64,000 bases of DNA from Hamiltosporidium tvaerminnensis (taxonomy: Eukaryota; Microsporidia; Dubosqiidae): NCBI GenBank assembly GCA_022605425.2, contig CM061255.1:310001-374000 (forward strand), given 5' to 3'. Shown here piece after piece: positions 33,174-44,139 of the stretch (its first letter is position 1; every line of letters starts with the position of its first letter). The notes under the pieces were generated by a model. That model saw nothing but the letters and a program-made list of their open reading frames with translations. It searched no databases and was not told where the DNA came from. A program made the position numbers and the translations under genes.

Positions 33174-34847
33174 AACTCATACAAGGGATCACTTGGCTCC
33201 GTATCCGAGGAAGGCCGGAATAGTTTCCGAGAACTAAGGCCGAACGGCATTTGTAAATGCCTGACTACCCCCTGGACTTAAGCATATTATTAAGGGGAGG
33301 AACAAAAACTAACTAGGATTTCTGTAGTAGCGGCGAGCGAACAAGAAATAGCCCCGAATGTAAGCCTCCGGGCATTGTTAAGATCGTCGTAACGAATTAC
33401 CGGGACAGGTAAGCCATAGAGGGTGATAGCCCCGTAGTGACGAGTAATGGGCAGAGTAGGGTTGCTTGGTAATGCAGCCTGAAGAGGTGGTGGGTTCCAT
33501 CTAAGGCTAAATATGAGCGGAGACCGATAGCGTAATAGTACAGCGATGGAAAGGTGAAAAGCTAAAAAGTGCAAAGACGTGAAATTGTATTGAGTATCCT
33601 GATAACAGGACCCGTCTTGAAACACGGACCAAGGAGTGCATCTGCATAGCAAGTTAAAGGGGGGTTTCCTTTAAGCGTAGCGAAAGCAGATATAGCTGTT
33701 CGGATGCGACCCGAAGGGCTGTGAACTACACCTGGCCAGGTTGAAGCCATTCGAAAGGATGGTGGAGGACCTAAACTTGTTCTGACGCGCAAATCGATGG
33801 TTTGAGCTGGGTGTAGGGGCGAAAGACCAATCGAACAGCCGGGTAGCTGGTTCCCATCGAAATGTCTCTCAGGACAGCAGACACAAGTTATTTAGTATTA
33901 TGCGGTAGAGGAACGGCGGGATGAAAGGGGAGCAATCTCCACATACCGACGAACTGCGAACGTGTACGTGTTATTCTTGTACTAAAGAATAGCGATTATA
34001 TATGTGTCTAGTGGGCGCGTTCTGGTAAGCAGGACGTGCGAAGAGGGATCAACCTGACGTACTGATAAGGGGCCTAATCTGGTTTTTCTTAAGGCCGTAG
34101 ATGAATTGTGACAGTAGGGCGGTGGCCATGGAGGTTGGCATCCGGTAAGAAACGTGTTGCAACGTACCTACCGAATTCATGTGCGCCGAAAATGGACGGT
34201 ACAAGGCCAGACCCGATGCAGTACTTATAGGTAGATGGGCGTGGTGTATGTGCAGAAGGTTTACCGTGAGGTAAAGTGGAGCATACACTAGTGCTGATCT
34301 TGGTGGTAGTAGTTACAATTCGTGTGTGAATCGCGAAGGCTTCAGGAGAAGGGTTCTTCTAAGATTTAATAAGGAGAAGGTTAGCCGGTCCTGAGATCTC
34401 GACAGGGAATCGGGTTGATATTCCCGAGCCATCTAGGTATTTGGCAACAGTAAATATGGTGTTTACGTCTTAGGCACGACAACAAGGAGGTACCCATTCC
34501 TTGTAGCAGTACTGTATGTAGCGTGTTGTACAGAGCAATACAGGCATATGCAATTGTCTTAGCTGGGATCCGTGAAAAGATACCTTTATGACCTAGATGA
34601 CCGTACCGACCGCAGCAGGGCTCCGTACGGTGTATACCGGAAGCGATAGGACAAACGTTAGTTAGGGAATTCGGCAAATTAGATCCGTAACCTCGGGAAA
34701 AGGATTAGCTCTAAGGAATTAGAACTTTTAGTTACGGGGAATCCGACTGTTTAATAAAAACATAGCTTTGTGGTGGTGTAGTACGTGGACACAAAGTGAA
34801 TTCTGCCCAGTGCCCAGCTGTTAAGACAGGTCGGGCTGTATACGCAG

Positions 34848-34901
<54 letters not shown>

Positions 34902-34998
34902 CCTAATTAGTGACGCGCACGAAAGGAGCAACGAGATTCCCACTGTCCCGACTAACAACCTGCGAACCCACGAGCCAAGGGAACGGTCTTGGCTATGC

Positions 34999-35035
<37 letters not shown>

Positions 35036-35311
35036 GTGACGCCGGGGTCTTGTGCAGCTGTAGCAAGGTGGGGCAACTGAAAGACCACTAGCTGTGCAAG
35101 CGACCCGTATTTGTCAGATGGGGAGTTTGACTGGGGCGGTACATCTGCTAGACTACAACGCAGATGGCCTAAGGGTGGCTAACTTCGGAGAGAAACCGAG
35201 GGTGTAGTCCAAGGGCAAAAGCCACCCTGACGTATTACTACACGGTAATACGAGGGGAAACCCAGGCCTAGCGATCCCATTGCTTACAGAGCATCTAGCA
35301 ATGGGTGACGT

Positions 35312-35343
<32 letters not shown>

Positions 35344-35447
35344 AGCCGAGCGACCATAGCGACGCTGCTTTTTGATTCTTCGATGTCGGCTCTTCCTATC
35401 ATGGTGCAGCAGAAGGCACCTAGTGTTGGATTGTTCACCCACTAACA

Positions 35448-35485
<38 letters not shown>

Positions 35486-35731
35486 TAGTTTTACACTACT
35501 GCTACGGTACTAAGGGAGCAGATGCTAGTACGAAAGGAACGAATCTGCAGGACCTCTTGTCGTGCCTATATCTGGTAAGGTACGGGCTAAGCAACGTCCT
35601 GGCACGGAAGAGCTGAAGGCCTCTAAGCTTCAACGTGGCCCTACTGTACTATCTAGCATGAAGACGACGTGCTTGGGTGCTGCAGCTGTAATCCACAAGA
35701 TCGCGAGTGGATGAGGCTAGCAAGCACTCAT
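33174..35731 (+). rRNA. Large subunit (23S-like) ribosomal RNA with fused 5.8S segment
   Basis: Starts with 5.8S-like GGGATCACTTGGCTCC and continues without ITS2 into LSU domains. Conserved landmarks: CTCTTAAGGTAGCCAAATG (~34,874), TACCACAGGGATAACTGGCT (~35,318), TTCGATGTCGGCTCTTCCTA (~35,379) and the sarcin-ricin loop AGTACGAAAGGAACG (~35,527). About 2.56 kb, the compact microsporidian size. The 3' end is placed at 35,731, directly before a predicted self-cleaving ribozyme; the true mature end has not been seen and could be some bases earlier. Minus-strand ORFs inside are shadows. Confidence 0.95.
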
Positions 35732-35789
35732 GACGAGAGATGATCACCACCTCCACGTGGTTCTCGTTGGGTAACGCCAAGAGTGATCA
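35732..35789 (+). ncRNA. Predicted HDV-like self-cleaving ribozyme at the LSU rRNA 3' end
   Basis: 58 nt that fold into the nested double pseudoknot. P1: GACGAGA (35,732-35,738) with TCTCGTT (35,762-35,768), 7 bp with the characteristic G-U wobble at the cleavage site. P2: TGATCAC (35,741-35,747) with GTGATCA (35,783-35,789). P3: ACC (35,749-35,751) with GGT (35,759-35,761), enclosing L3 TCCACGT. P1.1: CC of L3 with the GG that follows P1, in GGGTAAC. The J4/2 strand GCCAAGA supplies the expected C-N-A-A with C35,777 as the catalytic cytosine. P4 is essentially absent. Cleavage would fall 5' of G35,732, exactly behind the LSU. The fold is seen in the sequence; activity is inferred. Confidence 0.8.
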
Positions 35790-37334
35790 AACATCAAAAA
35801 AAATATAAAGGATTAAAAACTAAAAAAACTAAAAAAAAAGTAAACAAAAAAATGATTTCAAAAAAAATTCAAATAGGATAAATATAACGAAAGAAACATT
35901 TTATCACCTTACAAAATTAGGATCTAAGCAAAAACGCATTTGCTTTTTTTACATAATCTATTTGTGTGACATTTAAATAATTTCCACTAATTCTACTTAT
36001 AAGAACACATACCAGATATGTTTTAAAATATCACTTTTTAAAGATTAGAGTCTTTATGTATGCTTGGATATCTCATTACCAATTTGATTTTTAAATACAT
36101 TTCTTCCTTTATATAAGCAAAAACTATTTTAAAAGACAGCATCGAGATTTCTAATTGAGAAAAATTTAGTATCATATCTATTATTTTTTTCATATGCTTC
36201 AAAGTTTTCAATATTTTTAAACTAAGACATGTACTGTAATGTAATATTTTGCCTACCTTTATATATTATTTTATCAGAAACGTAAATTTTTTAATATTCA
36301 CAAATTGTTTTTCATAAAAAAATTAAAGGAATGTTCGAATAACGATAATTTTTTACTTTAACGAATCATATATATTTCCATTAATTTCATATGCTAGAAA
36401 GATTGAAAATTATAACGGTCTAATAGACTACATATTAAATATCCAAATCTGTTAAAATACCATATATAACATCAAAATTTAAATTTATAAAAATATATAA
36501 ATCACGGAATTAATGTATTCATGTTTAGAATATTAAAATGGCCAAGGATCTTAACCTTTTAATCATTTGAATTATAAATTCAAAAAAAAGAATATATTTG
36601 TCAATCTTAGATAACATATAAATAAAAAAAATAATAAATATATGGACATACATTGCTGTAAAACATAATTTATGTACACATTATAGAAAAAATTTCTTAA
36701 CTAGCATCTCTTTGTTCAAATAAAAGATAGACGACGATGCGCGAAAATACTTTAAAGGATATATAAAAAATTTTAACAAAAAAACTTTATGAGATGAATA
36801 AAACAATATACTAGTGGCTTTATTTATTGAACATTAACTAAAATTTGAGATTTTTCTATAGCGTTATAATAATATATTTGCTAAGTTTTGAATTATGAAT
36901 ATAACTGCACAGAAAAGAAAAAGCAAAATATAGAGGCATATTTGCCAATAATAATTTACTCAAAAAAATAATGGTAGATTTAATAATTCAAATGTTTAAA
37001 ATAGATAGACAAGCATCATTTATAAAATTCTAAAATTTTAATTTTTGGATCTCAAATCAGTATCAAGCATAAATTTCTGTTTGGTAATGAATAAAAAATT
37101 TTTTGTTAACCATTGAAAAATTGGATTTTTAAGTTATCACTTAACGGATCTAATATTAAGAAAATTTAGAAAAACAAATATATTAAAATAAAAGAATGAA
37201 TTGAGTGAAATTTTTGTATTATATAAAAATAATAGATTCTTGGCACTACAGAGTTACCAAATTACATTAAAAAGAAATATATACCAGAAATATAAAATTA
37301 ATTCAATAGATTGAACAAAGACAATAAAAATATA
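35790..37334. other. AT-rich rDNA 3' spacer (left arm)
   Basis: A-rich immediately after the ribozyme, then ordinary AT-rich sequence without ORFs; mirrored at 61,750-63,295 in the right arm. Nothing recognised. Confidence 0.5.
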
Positions 37335-37349
37335 AGGTAGATAATAAGC
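37335..37349. repeat. Target-site duplication, 5' copy (left arm)
   Basis: AGGTAGATAATAAGC, repeated exactly at 38,058-38,072, flanking the 708-bp retroelement. Confidence 0.9.
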
Positions 37350-37407
37350 GACGAGAGATGATCACCACCTCCACGTGGTTCTCGTTGGGTAACGCTAAGT
37401 GTGATCA
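37350..37407 (+). ncRNA. Predicted HDV-like ribozyme at the 5' end of a retroelement (left arm)
   Basis: Identical to the LSU-end ribozyme in P1, P2, P3, L3 and GGGTAAC. It differs only in the joining strand: GCTAAGT instead of GCCAAGA, preserving C-N-A-A. The first ribozyme nucleotide is the first nucleotide after the target-site duplication, as expected if self-cleavage defines the retroelement RNA 5' end (known for R2 and other non-LTR elements). Confidence 0.85.
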
Positions 37408-38057
37408 AGCAAAACCCCCTTACGGTTTTATGTTACGACGGAATGTACTATAGTTTTACGTGGCGTTAAGCGCCGTTCCAACGGGAACAGCAAGTTGCTC
37501 AATCGGTGAGCATATTTCTTCTGGGGCGATACAAAGAGGTAAATGCGACTGCGACGCAACGAGATTCTCGGTTTACCTAGGCACTTGTCGATGCTAAAAC
37601 CCTTACTTTAACATCAAGATGAGTCTACCTGAATGTGATTGGATCGAAGATTCCATTAGGAATCAAATTGTGTTTGAAATCTTCTTATACTAAGGAAAAG
37701 AAAGGTATAAAAAGTGCTCTTGGAAGGGGAGTGGCAAGCTGCTGGGCTGCAGCAAATTTGTTCGGCACAGTTAAAGACTTAACAAATCAGAAATGATATG
37801 TTGAAGACTTGACGTGCCGGACGTTAATGTGTAAGTGTGGGATTTTAGGGATTTTTATGTGACCTTCTAGAACCGAAGTCCAAATGTGGATATGGTGGCT
37901 GTACACAGCCGGGTCGGTTTTATTGGATTTTTGTTTTTGAGTGTGGTGCATGGTATGGAAATGAATAGCTTAGTTTCCCTTTAAAAACAATACAACGAGT
38001 AGTGCTGAAAACTTTTTATCAATAAAGCCGAATTTTATTTATTTATTTATTTTATTT
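37350..38057 (+). mobile_element. 708-bp non-autonomous non-LTR retroelement with 5' ribozyme (left arm)
   Basis: Bounded by the 15-bp duplication. Order: 5' HDV-like ribozyme; GC-richer 5' leader; a short ORF start at 37,620 (MSLPECDWIEDS..., 24 codons); then at ~37,712 GTGCTCTTGGAAGGGGAGTG, homologous to the end of the reverse-transcriptase ORF of the retrotransposon at 42-47 kb (GTGCTCTTGGAAAGGGAGTG at 47,285; both read V-L-L-E-x-E-W-Q-A). The 3' UTR ends in a (TTTA)n-type tail. So it looks like the two ends of a LINE joined by a large internal deletion. It is mobilised in trans, if at all. Confidence 0.88.
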
Positions 38058-38072
38058 AGGTAGATAATAAGC
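38058..38072. repeat. Target-site duplication, 3' copy (left arm)
   Basis: AGGTAGATAATAAGC directly after the TTTA-rich tail. Confidence 0.9.
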
Positions 38073-40722
38073 AAAAGTATTAAATTATAATGATTGAAGT
38101 TTATGCATAATGGTTCAAAAGTTCTATTTTTATCAAAAAAATTAAATTTGAATATGAATTTTAAGTTAGCACAATTCTAAAAATTATGAAAATATACAAT
38201 AATTGAATGATTATACCCTTTTGTCAATAGTAAAAAACCTATTGGATTATCTTTATAAAAATATAGCAAGCAGACAACATGATTTGTCACAAGGAATGCA
38301 TATTTCCTATAATATAATGGGTTTTAAATTGATCTTAGAACAATATATTTTTAATGTTATATTATATAATTTAAAAATCTTAAAAATCCTTATATTTATA
38401 TGAATTTTATGGTAATTAATGCCAAAATGATAAAATAATATTAAGAGATATTAAAATTGGTTTTAAAATGATTAACATATAGTAATATGACTATAAATTA
38501 ATCCAAAAATTTTGTTTTAGTTCAATTAACGGAAAAATTCATAAATATAAACGAAATAAAAAAGACTTTACAACATATATATTTATTAAATCGCGTCACA
38601 GTATATGAACAGCAATTGTTTAAATCGTTTCACAACAGCTAACAACTTATTAAGTAAACCACAATCTTTTATCCCGTAAAAATTGATTTAAGTCGTTTAA
38701 TGAATGTTTCTTAAAACAGAAATTTTTCCAATCAAAATAGTCGTTAAACCATACATAACCTCCTCTTTTTTTTAATTTCGATGAGCTTTATTAATGTTAA
38801 TGCTGCAATATTCTGCAAGAATAAAATAATACACACAATTTTAATCTATATCTTTAATTTTTATGTACTGTTCATACTAAAACTTGACTAAAACTAGTTA
38901 TAATTACAATTTTTAAAGAAAATAAAAATCCACATGCATAGGGAATATGAAGTAAAAACTAAATAAACCGTAAATATACAAACCAGAATTATATAAATTA
39001 TCTTGAGTGAAATTTATTTGAAATTAACGTCTTTAACTATAGAATGAATGTTACTTTTCTTAAATTTACCATTTGCTGAAGTATTTAAATAATAGGTTTT
39101 CGAAATCATAATGGAAGCGTCTATTCCATAAAAAAATATAGAAAACTGCAAATGTAATTATAAAATGTTTCGTAAAATTTTGTTTTGTAATTTATATTGG
39201 TTTTCTATTCAACTTCCATTGAAGCTTACAATTAAATGACCATGATGTGTAGAACCCTATTAAAAAAAACGTACAAAGTATTGTAAGTACAATATAAAAC
39301 CAAATTTCACGTTTCGGTTTGAATAAAAATAATTATAAATAATTTAAGAAGAGGTTAGTTAATGTCTAATTATTTTATATCCAAGAGAAAAAAATTTTGT
39401 TTTATCAAAATAATAAATACGGAAACAATTTTTTCAGAATAAAATAAAGGTATAAAAAATTTAAAACAATAAAGAATTAGAAGAACATTAACAATTTATT
39501 AAAATTTATGCTAATATTTCATGGTCTAAAACGAAAAATTTTTATTTCGTTAATCATAATAATTTTATACTTCAACTAGCAGTAAAGAAGTAAATCACTG
39601 ACTGAAATTTTATAAATTAGAATCGAATTTTCTTCTTTATAAAGTAAGAATAAGATATATTTTCTCTTTAATTTAAAAAAGTTTTTGTGATCTAAATTCA
39701 CTTTGGAATGCCGTTTTTACCAATATTTAAAACACATTCCCAATCATAGCATAAATAAATTGTAACAGAAACCAATAAAGATGACTTATATGCGCCTTGT
39801 ATTAATCAGATATCAGATCGAAAAAGACGGATATTCCGAGATATTAAAAACAAAAAACAATTCAAAATATACAACTTTAAAATTAATAATTTTATAAACA
39901 AAAAGAAATATTTTAATATAAATGTCGTATATTAAGGCTTTTAAAGCCGTTAATAACTAACCAACTATTGTACATTCATCATGGTGTAATTTATCTTATT
40001 CTAACGTATAAGTTTGACATATATACCACAATTTTCAAGGTTTAAAGCCGTATTTCAGGGTGAGAATATTCCTGTACCCTTCTCAAATATATAAAAAATG
40101 AACATTTTAATCAAAGTAAAACAACTGTCTAGCCTATGATTAAGCCATAAAACGGAACATTTTTACTTTAGCATAACTGCATTCAAACTTTATTTATGTT
40201 ACATTCTTTATATTCACTATATATTCGAAATTTTTTTATAAAATTAAAATATAAGAGTAATAAAGGATGGTGTTATTTTATCTATAAATTACATAGATAT
40301 GATCACAATATATAAAAACAAAATATCTTATAGAAAAAAAGTTTTGAGTTGAAATCGAAGGGGCTGAATAGTCAGATAGAAAAATTCTTGTAGATAATAA
40401 TCCTACTGTTTACTTATATACGAAATATACGATCGTGTATATATTATACTACATTTTAATAAAATATCCGAAAACTTTTTTAATTTTGTATATTTGGCAG
40501 TTGTTTATATAAAAGTTATTTGATCTTGTTACAATGTCAGGCTAATAAAATCAATAATTTTGTGAGATTATAGTGTAATTTTGGGTTTTTCACATGTTAG
40601 GTTCTATGTGCATTTAAAAATAACAAGGCGACCGTGTTTCTTTATATAGTACTAGTCATCGGAACGAGATGATTTGATTTGTAAAAAAGGCTTTTAACTA
40701 GATATATTCTCATGTGTGTTAG
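38073..40722. other. AT-rich spacer, inner part of the left arm
   Basis: No gene supported. A 66-codon open stretch (38,203-38,403) is present in both arms but starts directly after a stop with TTG and has no ATG until its middle. Confidence 0.45.
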
Positions 40723-42155
40723 TTGCACAAGTAATTAAATCTAACATTGTTAAATTAAAAAAGAAGACGTGTGATACCTACTCTATTATGCTATTATCTC
40801 AAAATTTAATCCCTTCATGTTCGATATAATTCTTTCATAGAACAAGATCAAAATATTTAATTTATATTGTGAGCAGTTTCGCATTAGTCAACCAATATCA
40901 TGTGTTATATCATTTTTAAGCATTAGAATTTATAATATAACCAGAGGGCTTTATAATTTTCTTACATTACATGGATTTTTAGTTAATTTCTTGCTTGGCT
41001 TTTCTAAAGTTCCAAAAAAGAAATATACTATTAATACGTTAAAGTAAAAAAGATTTTTCTGCTCTATTCATTTTTTTGGTCTTTTATGTGATATTTTAAG
41101 CGAGACCTATGATAGAATAACCATTTTGAAACAGCGTCCAGGAATATTCTTTAACTGAATACCTGTTCTTAAATAGCCCCAAAGATAAGTTTATAGTAAA
41201 CGCGAGGATGGTGTAAAACGTATCATAAACGCCTTTTTATTGTATTATTTTTCTCTGCATAAAGTTTTTCTGTAATACCAGAATTTTTTTGATTTTCAAC
41301 TTCAAAGAAATTCAGATTATTTTAAAGATATATGATTCACTAAGATAATGTAGGTCAGCGTTAGTAACTATTATCTCATGCAAATAATATGTATATTATT
41401 AGATATAATATAAATCAATTACATCGTTTTGTAATTTAAAAAATGGAACTCTCTTATATCCTTAATGAGATTCAGAAAACTAAAAGGATTTTCTTTAAAA
41501 AATATATTTTTCTTTAGATTTTTGTTAATCCTAAAACCAGTTTAAATAACCCAGATAATTTAAAAATTTGTTTTTTTAATGGTGTATATGAAAGATTTAT
41601 ATCTTACAGTCCTAAATGTTTTTTATAATTTTGACTAGTTCTAATCTTTTCGAAACGCAGTAATTGTTAAAACAGATTTGAAAAACATTTTTACGACTAA
41701 CATTTTTCTTTAAATACGTTTTTTACTACAAAAATATAATAGATTTATATTTTAAATTCTTGCATTTTATACAATCATCCTTAGGGTTATATATCTGTTA
41801 AATGTTTATTATATTTGTAAGTAATATATTTATTAGATGGAATATAAATACAAGAATAGAAAGAAAAGCACCAAGCACTCAATAAAGTGAGCAAAGAAAT
41901 GTACAAAAAAATTTAAGCAAAATTTAGATGGTAAATATAGATAGGCATACTTGATATTTTTCTCCATATATTCTGTATTTAGATATAATAAACTAAAAAT
42001 ATTTTTAGTATAATAAGAATAAAAAAGAAAAATGCAGGTATACGATCAGAAGAAATAATAAAATAAGAAAATTTTAAAATTTTCTTTTGAAAATAAATCC
42101 GGGAGTAAAAATATATTTATAAATCGAGAAATAGAAACCAAATGTATGACGACTA
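40723..42155. other. AT-rich sequence between left arm and retrotransposon
   Basis: Nothing recognised. Composition changes abruptly to GC-richer at about 42,145. Confidence 0.45.
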
Positions 42156-42404
42156 TTGTGTTGTAAGGCGCCCATGGGCAAAAGAAAAATATCGGGAGCG
42201 GTTGAAAATCGCAAAAAATCAAGATGTGAGAATACGGGTGTGAAGAGTAGGAATTTCGACGACTTTGTTTCCAGCTCATCGAGGACTAGCCACCCTCGAG
42301 TTGTGAGCCCAATCGACTGTTTTTTTCGGCGTCTTCGAAACAGGAGGAGTGTGCGGCAGCCACGCACAAGGAGAGTAAAAAGTGTACAGATAATAGGAAT
42401 GTAA
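42156..42404 (+). pseudogene. 5' ORF fragment of the retrotransposon
   Basis: 82 codons, rich in Arg, Lys and Ser (GKRKISGAVENRKKSRCENT near the start). It ends 20 bp before the ORF1 ATG in another frame. It may be the true start of ORF1 displaced by a frameshift, or a separate small ORF. No domain recognised. Confidence 0.45.
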
Positions 42405-42424
42405 AGAGTTTTTTTGGGACAAGC

Positions 42425-43723
42425 ATGCCAAAGCACACACGGGATGTGCCGCTGACCAGCCAGCGAAGTTTCCCGGAGGAGAAAGAGGCACAGACTTTGT
42501 CTGTTCTTTATGCACTTGCTTCTAAGAAAATAACACTACTTGAAAAAAGAGTGGAAAAATTAGAAGAAGAGGAAAAGAGATATAAAAAAACTCTTATGTT
42601 GGCAAAGACCAACTCGATTGCTTTATGGGTACACTTTAAAGGAATTGAGAAGCTACGTAAAGTACCTAAAAGGTCGCGTAGGTGCCGTACTCACAAGTAC
42701 ATGATAACGGCTGTAGCACCTGTTTCCTTGGTTAGGCTAGAGGCAGGAGCCAGAGACCCTCAGGCTAATCCAGCAGCCAGTGAGTTAGTCTGCAATGCTG
42801 CAGAACTAACAGAGAAACCACTCGAGCAGAATTTGGTGGTAAATGAGGCGAAATCTCAGTCTTTCGGGCCAACTTTGGCTGCACGATCTGCATTGGCAAA
42901 AGCTCGATCTTTGGTTAAACAGATCGTGTTAAGGACAGGCATTTTTACTGATCTGACTGCAAATGCTGTTGACTCTCTTGCTGCTGGAATCTGCCCAGTG
43001 GAAGTGCAGATCTGCAACGCAGCAGAATCTCAAGGCTTACAAGCTGAACGTGCAATGAATGTAAGTCATCAAGGGGCAAGGCCTGTTGAATGTGGTACGG
43101 GCAATACCACACTGCCTCCGATAGCAACTCCTCGTTCTATCGAAAAAAATTTACCTGAAAAGACTTCCGTAAGTGCTTCGGGAAAAGGTCTTAAGGATAA
43201 AAATAAGGAATTATTTGAGAGCAAAGCAACTGGTAACCCAGCCAGTAAACCGAGAGCCGTCAAATTGCAGACTGCTAAAAAGCCTTCCTTCGATCGTACT
43301 AAGGCACCTTCGAAGCAGAGTAGAGGGAAAATTAACCTAAACAGAGCACAGTGTGAGGATGTTGTGCAAGGCAAATCACCATTTGTCTTGAATAGGTTTG
43401 TGCTCCTTTACTTAGTTGGAGTTAAAGTGAACAAACCCGCTTATTTAAGAGCAGTCTTGGAGAATGGGGGCGTTTAATCTCACTATGTAAAGCACGTAGG
43501 CTTCACTAAAGAAGGCCTGTTAGAGTTGCTTGTTAATGCTAACAGTGTGGATAAAGTTAAAGCCATTTTTACAGGTTTTAAAGGTGTTAAGACGTTTGAT
43601 AATTATCTTAACAAAGGCAGTTTCGAAGAGATTGGAGAGCGGTTATCTGAACTTAAGCGCAGACTCTCATGGGTCGAGCGATTTAAAGATAACCCGCCGG
43701 TTAGGAGGTTCCTTAGATTATGA
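42425..43723 (+). pseudogene. Retrotransposon ORF1 (coiled-coil, basic), broken by one stop
   Basis: 350 codons from ATG 42,425 to a TAA at 43,475-43,477, then the same frame continues open to 43,723 with SHYVKHVGFTKEGLLELLVN and WVERFKDNPPVRRFLRL. Residues ~25-60 form a heptad-like coiled coil (KKITLLEKRVEKLEEEEKRY), followed by a basic stretch KVPKRSRRCR. This matches the role of ORF1 proteins in binding the element RNA. It is one nonsense change away from open, so decay may be fairly recent. Confidence 0.75.
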
Positions 43724-44139
43724 AGCATATTTGCGCTCGGAATGCCTCTCAAGAAGCCTCGAAAATCTTCTACGGATTAGAAGATGTGGTACTTGAGGAG
43801 CCAAAGAGCTCCTCTAGCCTATAGTCAGGACTGTCAGAACTGTTGACACCTGCCAATAGATATAGCCGTGCAAAGCAGGTCCCGCGGTATACTCTGTCTG
43901 GGGTGTACCGCATAGGCATCGTAGTGTTTTTGCTAAAACACTAGAGACGAGAGGATACAAAGGTAAGCCTGTCAAGCGAGTTATACAGCGAGATGGACGT
44001 AAACGACTTGATGTGACTGTTGAGAGTGGGATAGACCCGGAAACAGTGCAAGCTGTGAGTAGGAAACATCTTGGGTACTGCAAAACCCATACACTAGGGA
44101 GAAAAAAGCTGTCAGAATTTGCACGGAATCGTATAGTAA

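Larger units (their letters stand above)
35085..40722 (+). repeat. Left arm of a large inverted repeat
   Basis: Reverse-complement match to 58,384-64,000; paired positions sum to about 99,085-99,106. The arm covers the LSU 3' part, the ribozyme, AT-rich spacer, the 708-bp retroelement and more AT spacer. The inner edge is near GTGTGTTAG at 40,722. The outer edge is set only by the window end, so the arm is a minimum. By eye the rDNA and retroelement parts are identical or nearly so, while the AT spacer shows scattered substitutions and small indels. Confidence 0.92.

Noticed and set aside
32344-34677. Several minus- and plus-strand ORFs of 64-120 codons
   Set aside because: All lie inside the SSU and LSU rRNA genes and are composition shadows of them.
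38203-38403. 66-codon ORF repeated at 60,690-60,881 with a 9-bp in-frame difference
   Set aside because: Its presence in both arms is explained by the inverted repeat. It begins with TTG right after a stop, the first ATG is near the middle, and the indel sits in a short direct repeat.
42156-42215. Possible HDV-like ribozyme at the 5' end of the 42-kb LINE
   Set aside because: No P1/P2 pairing or GGGTAAC-like strand could be found; the 5' end appears truncated.
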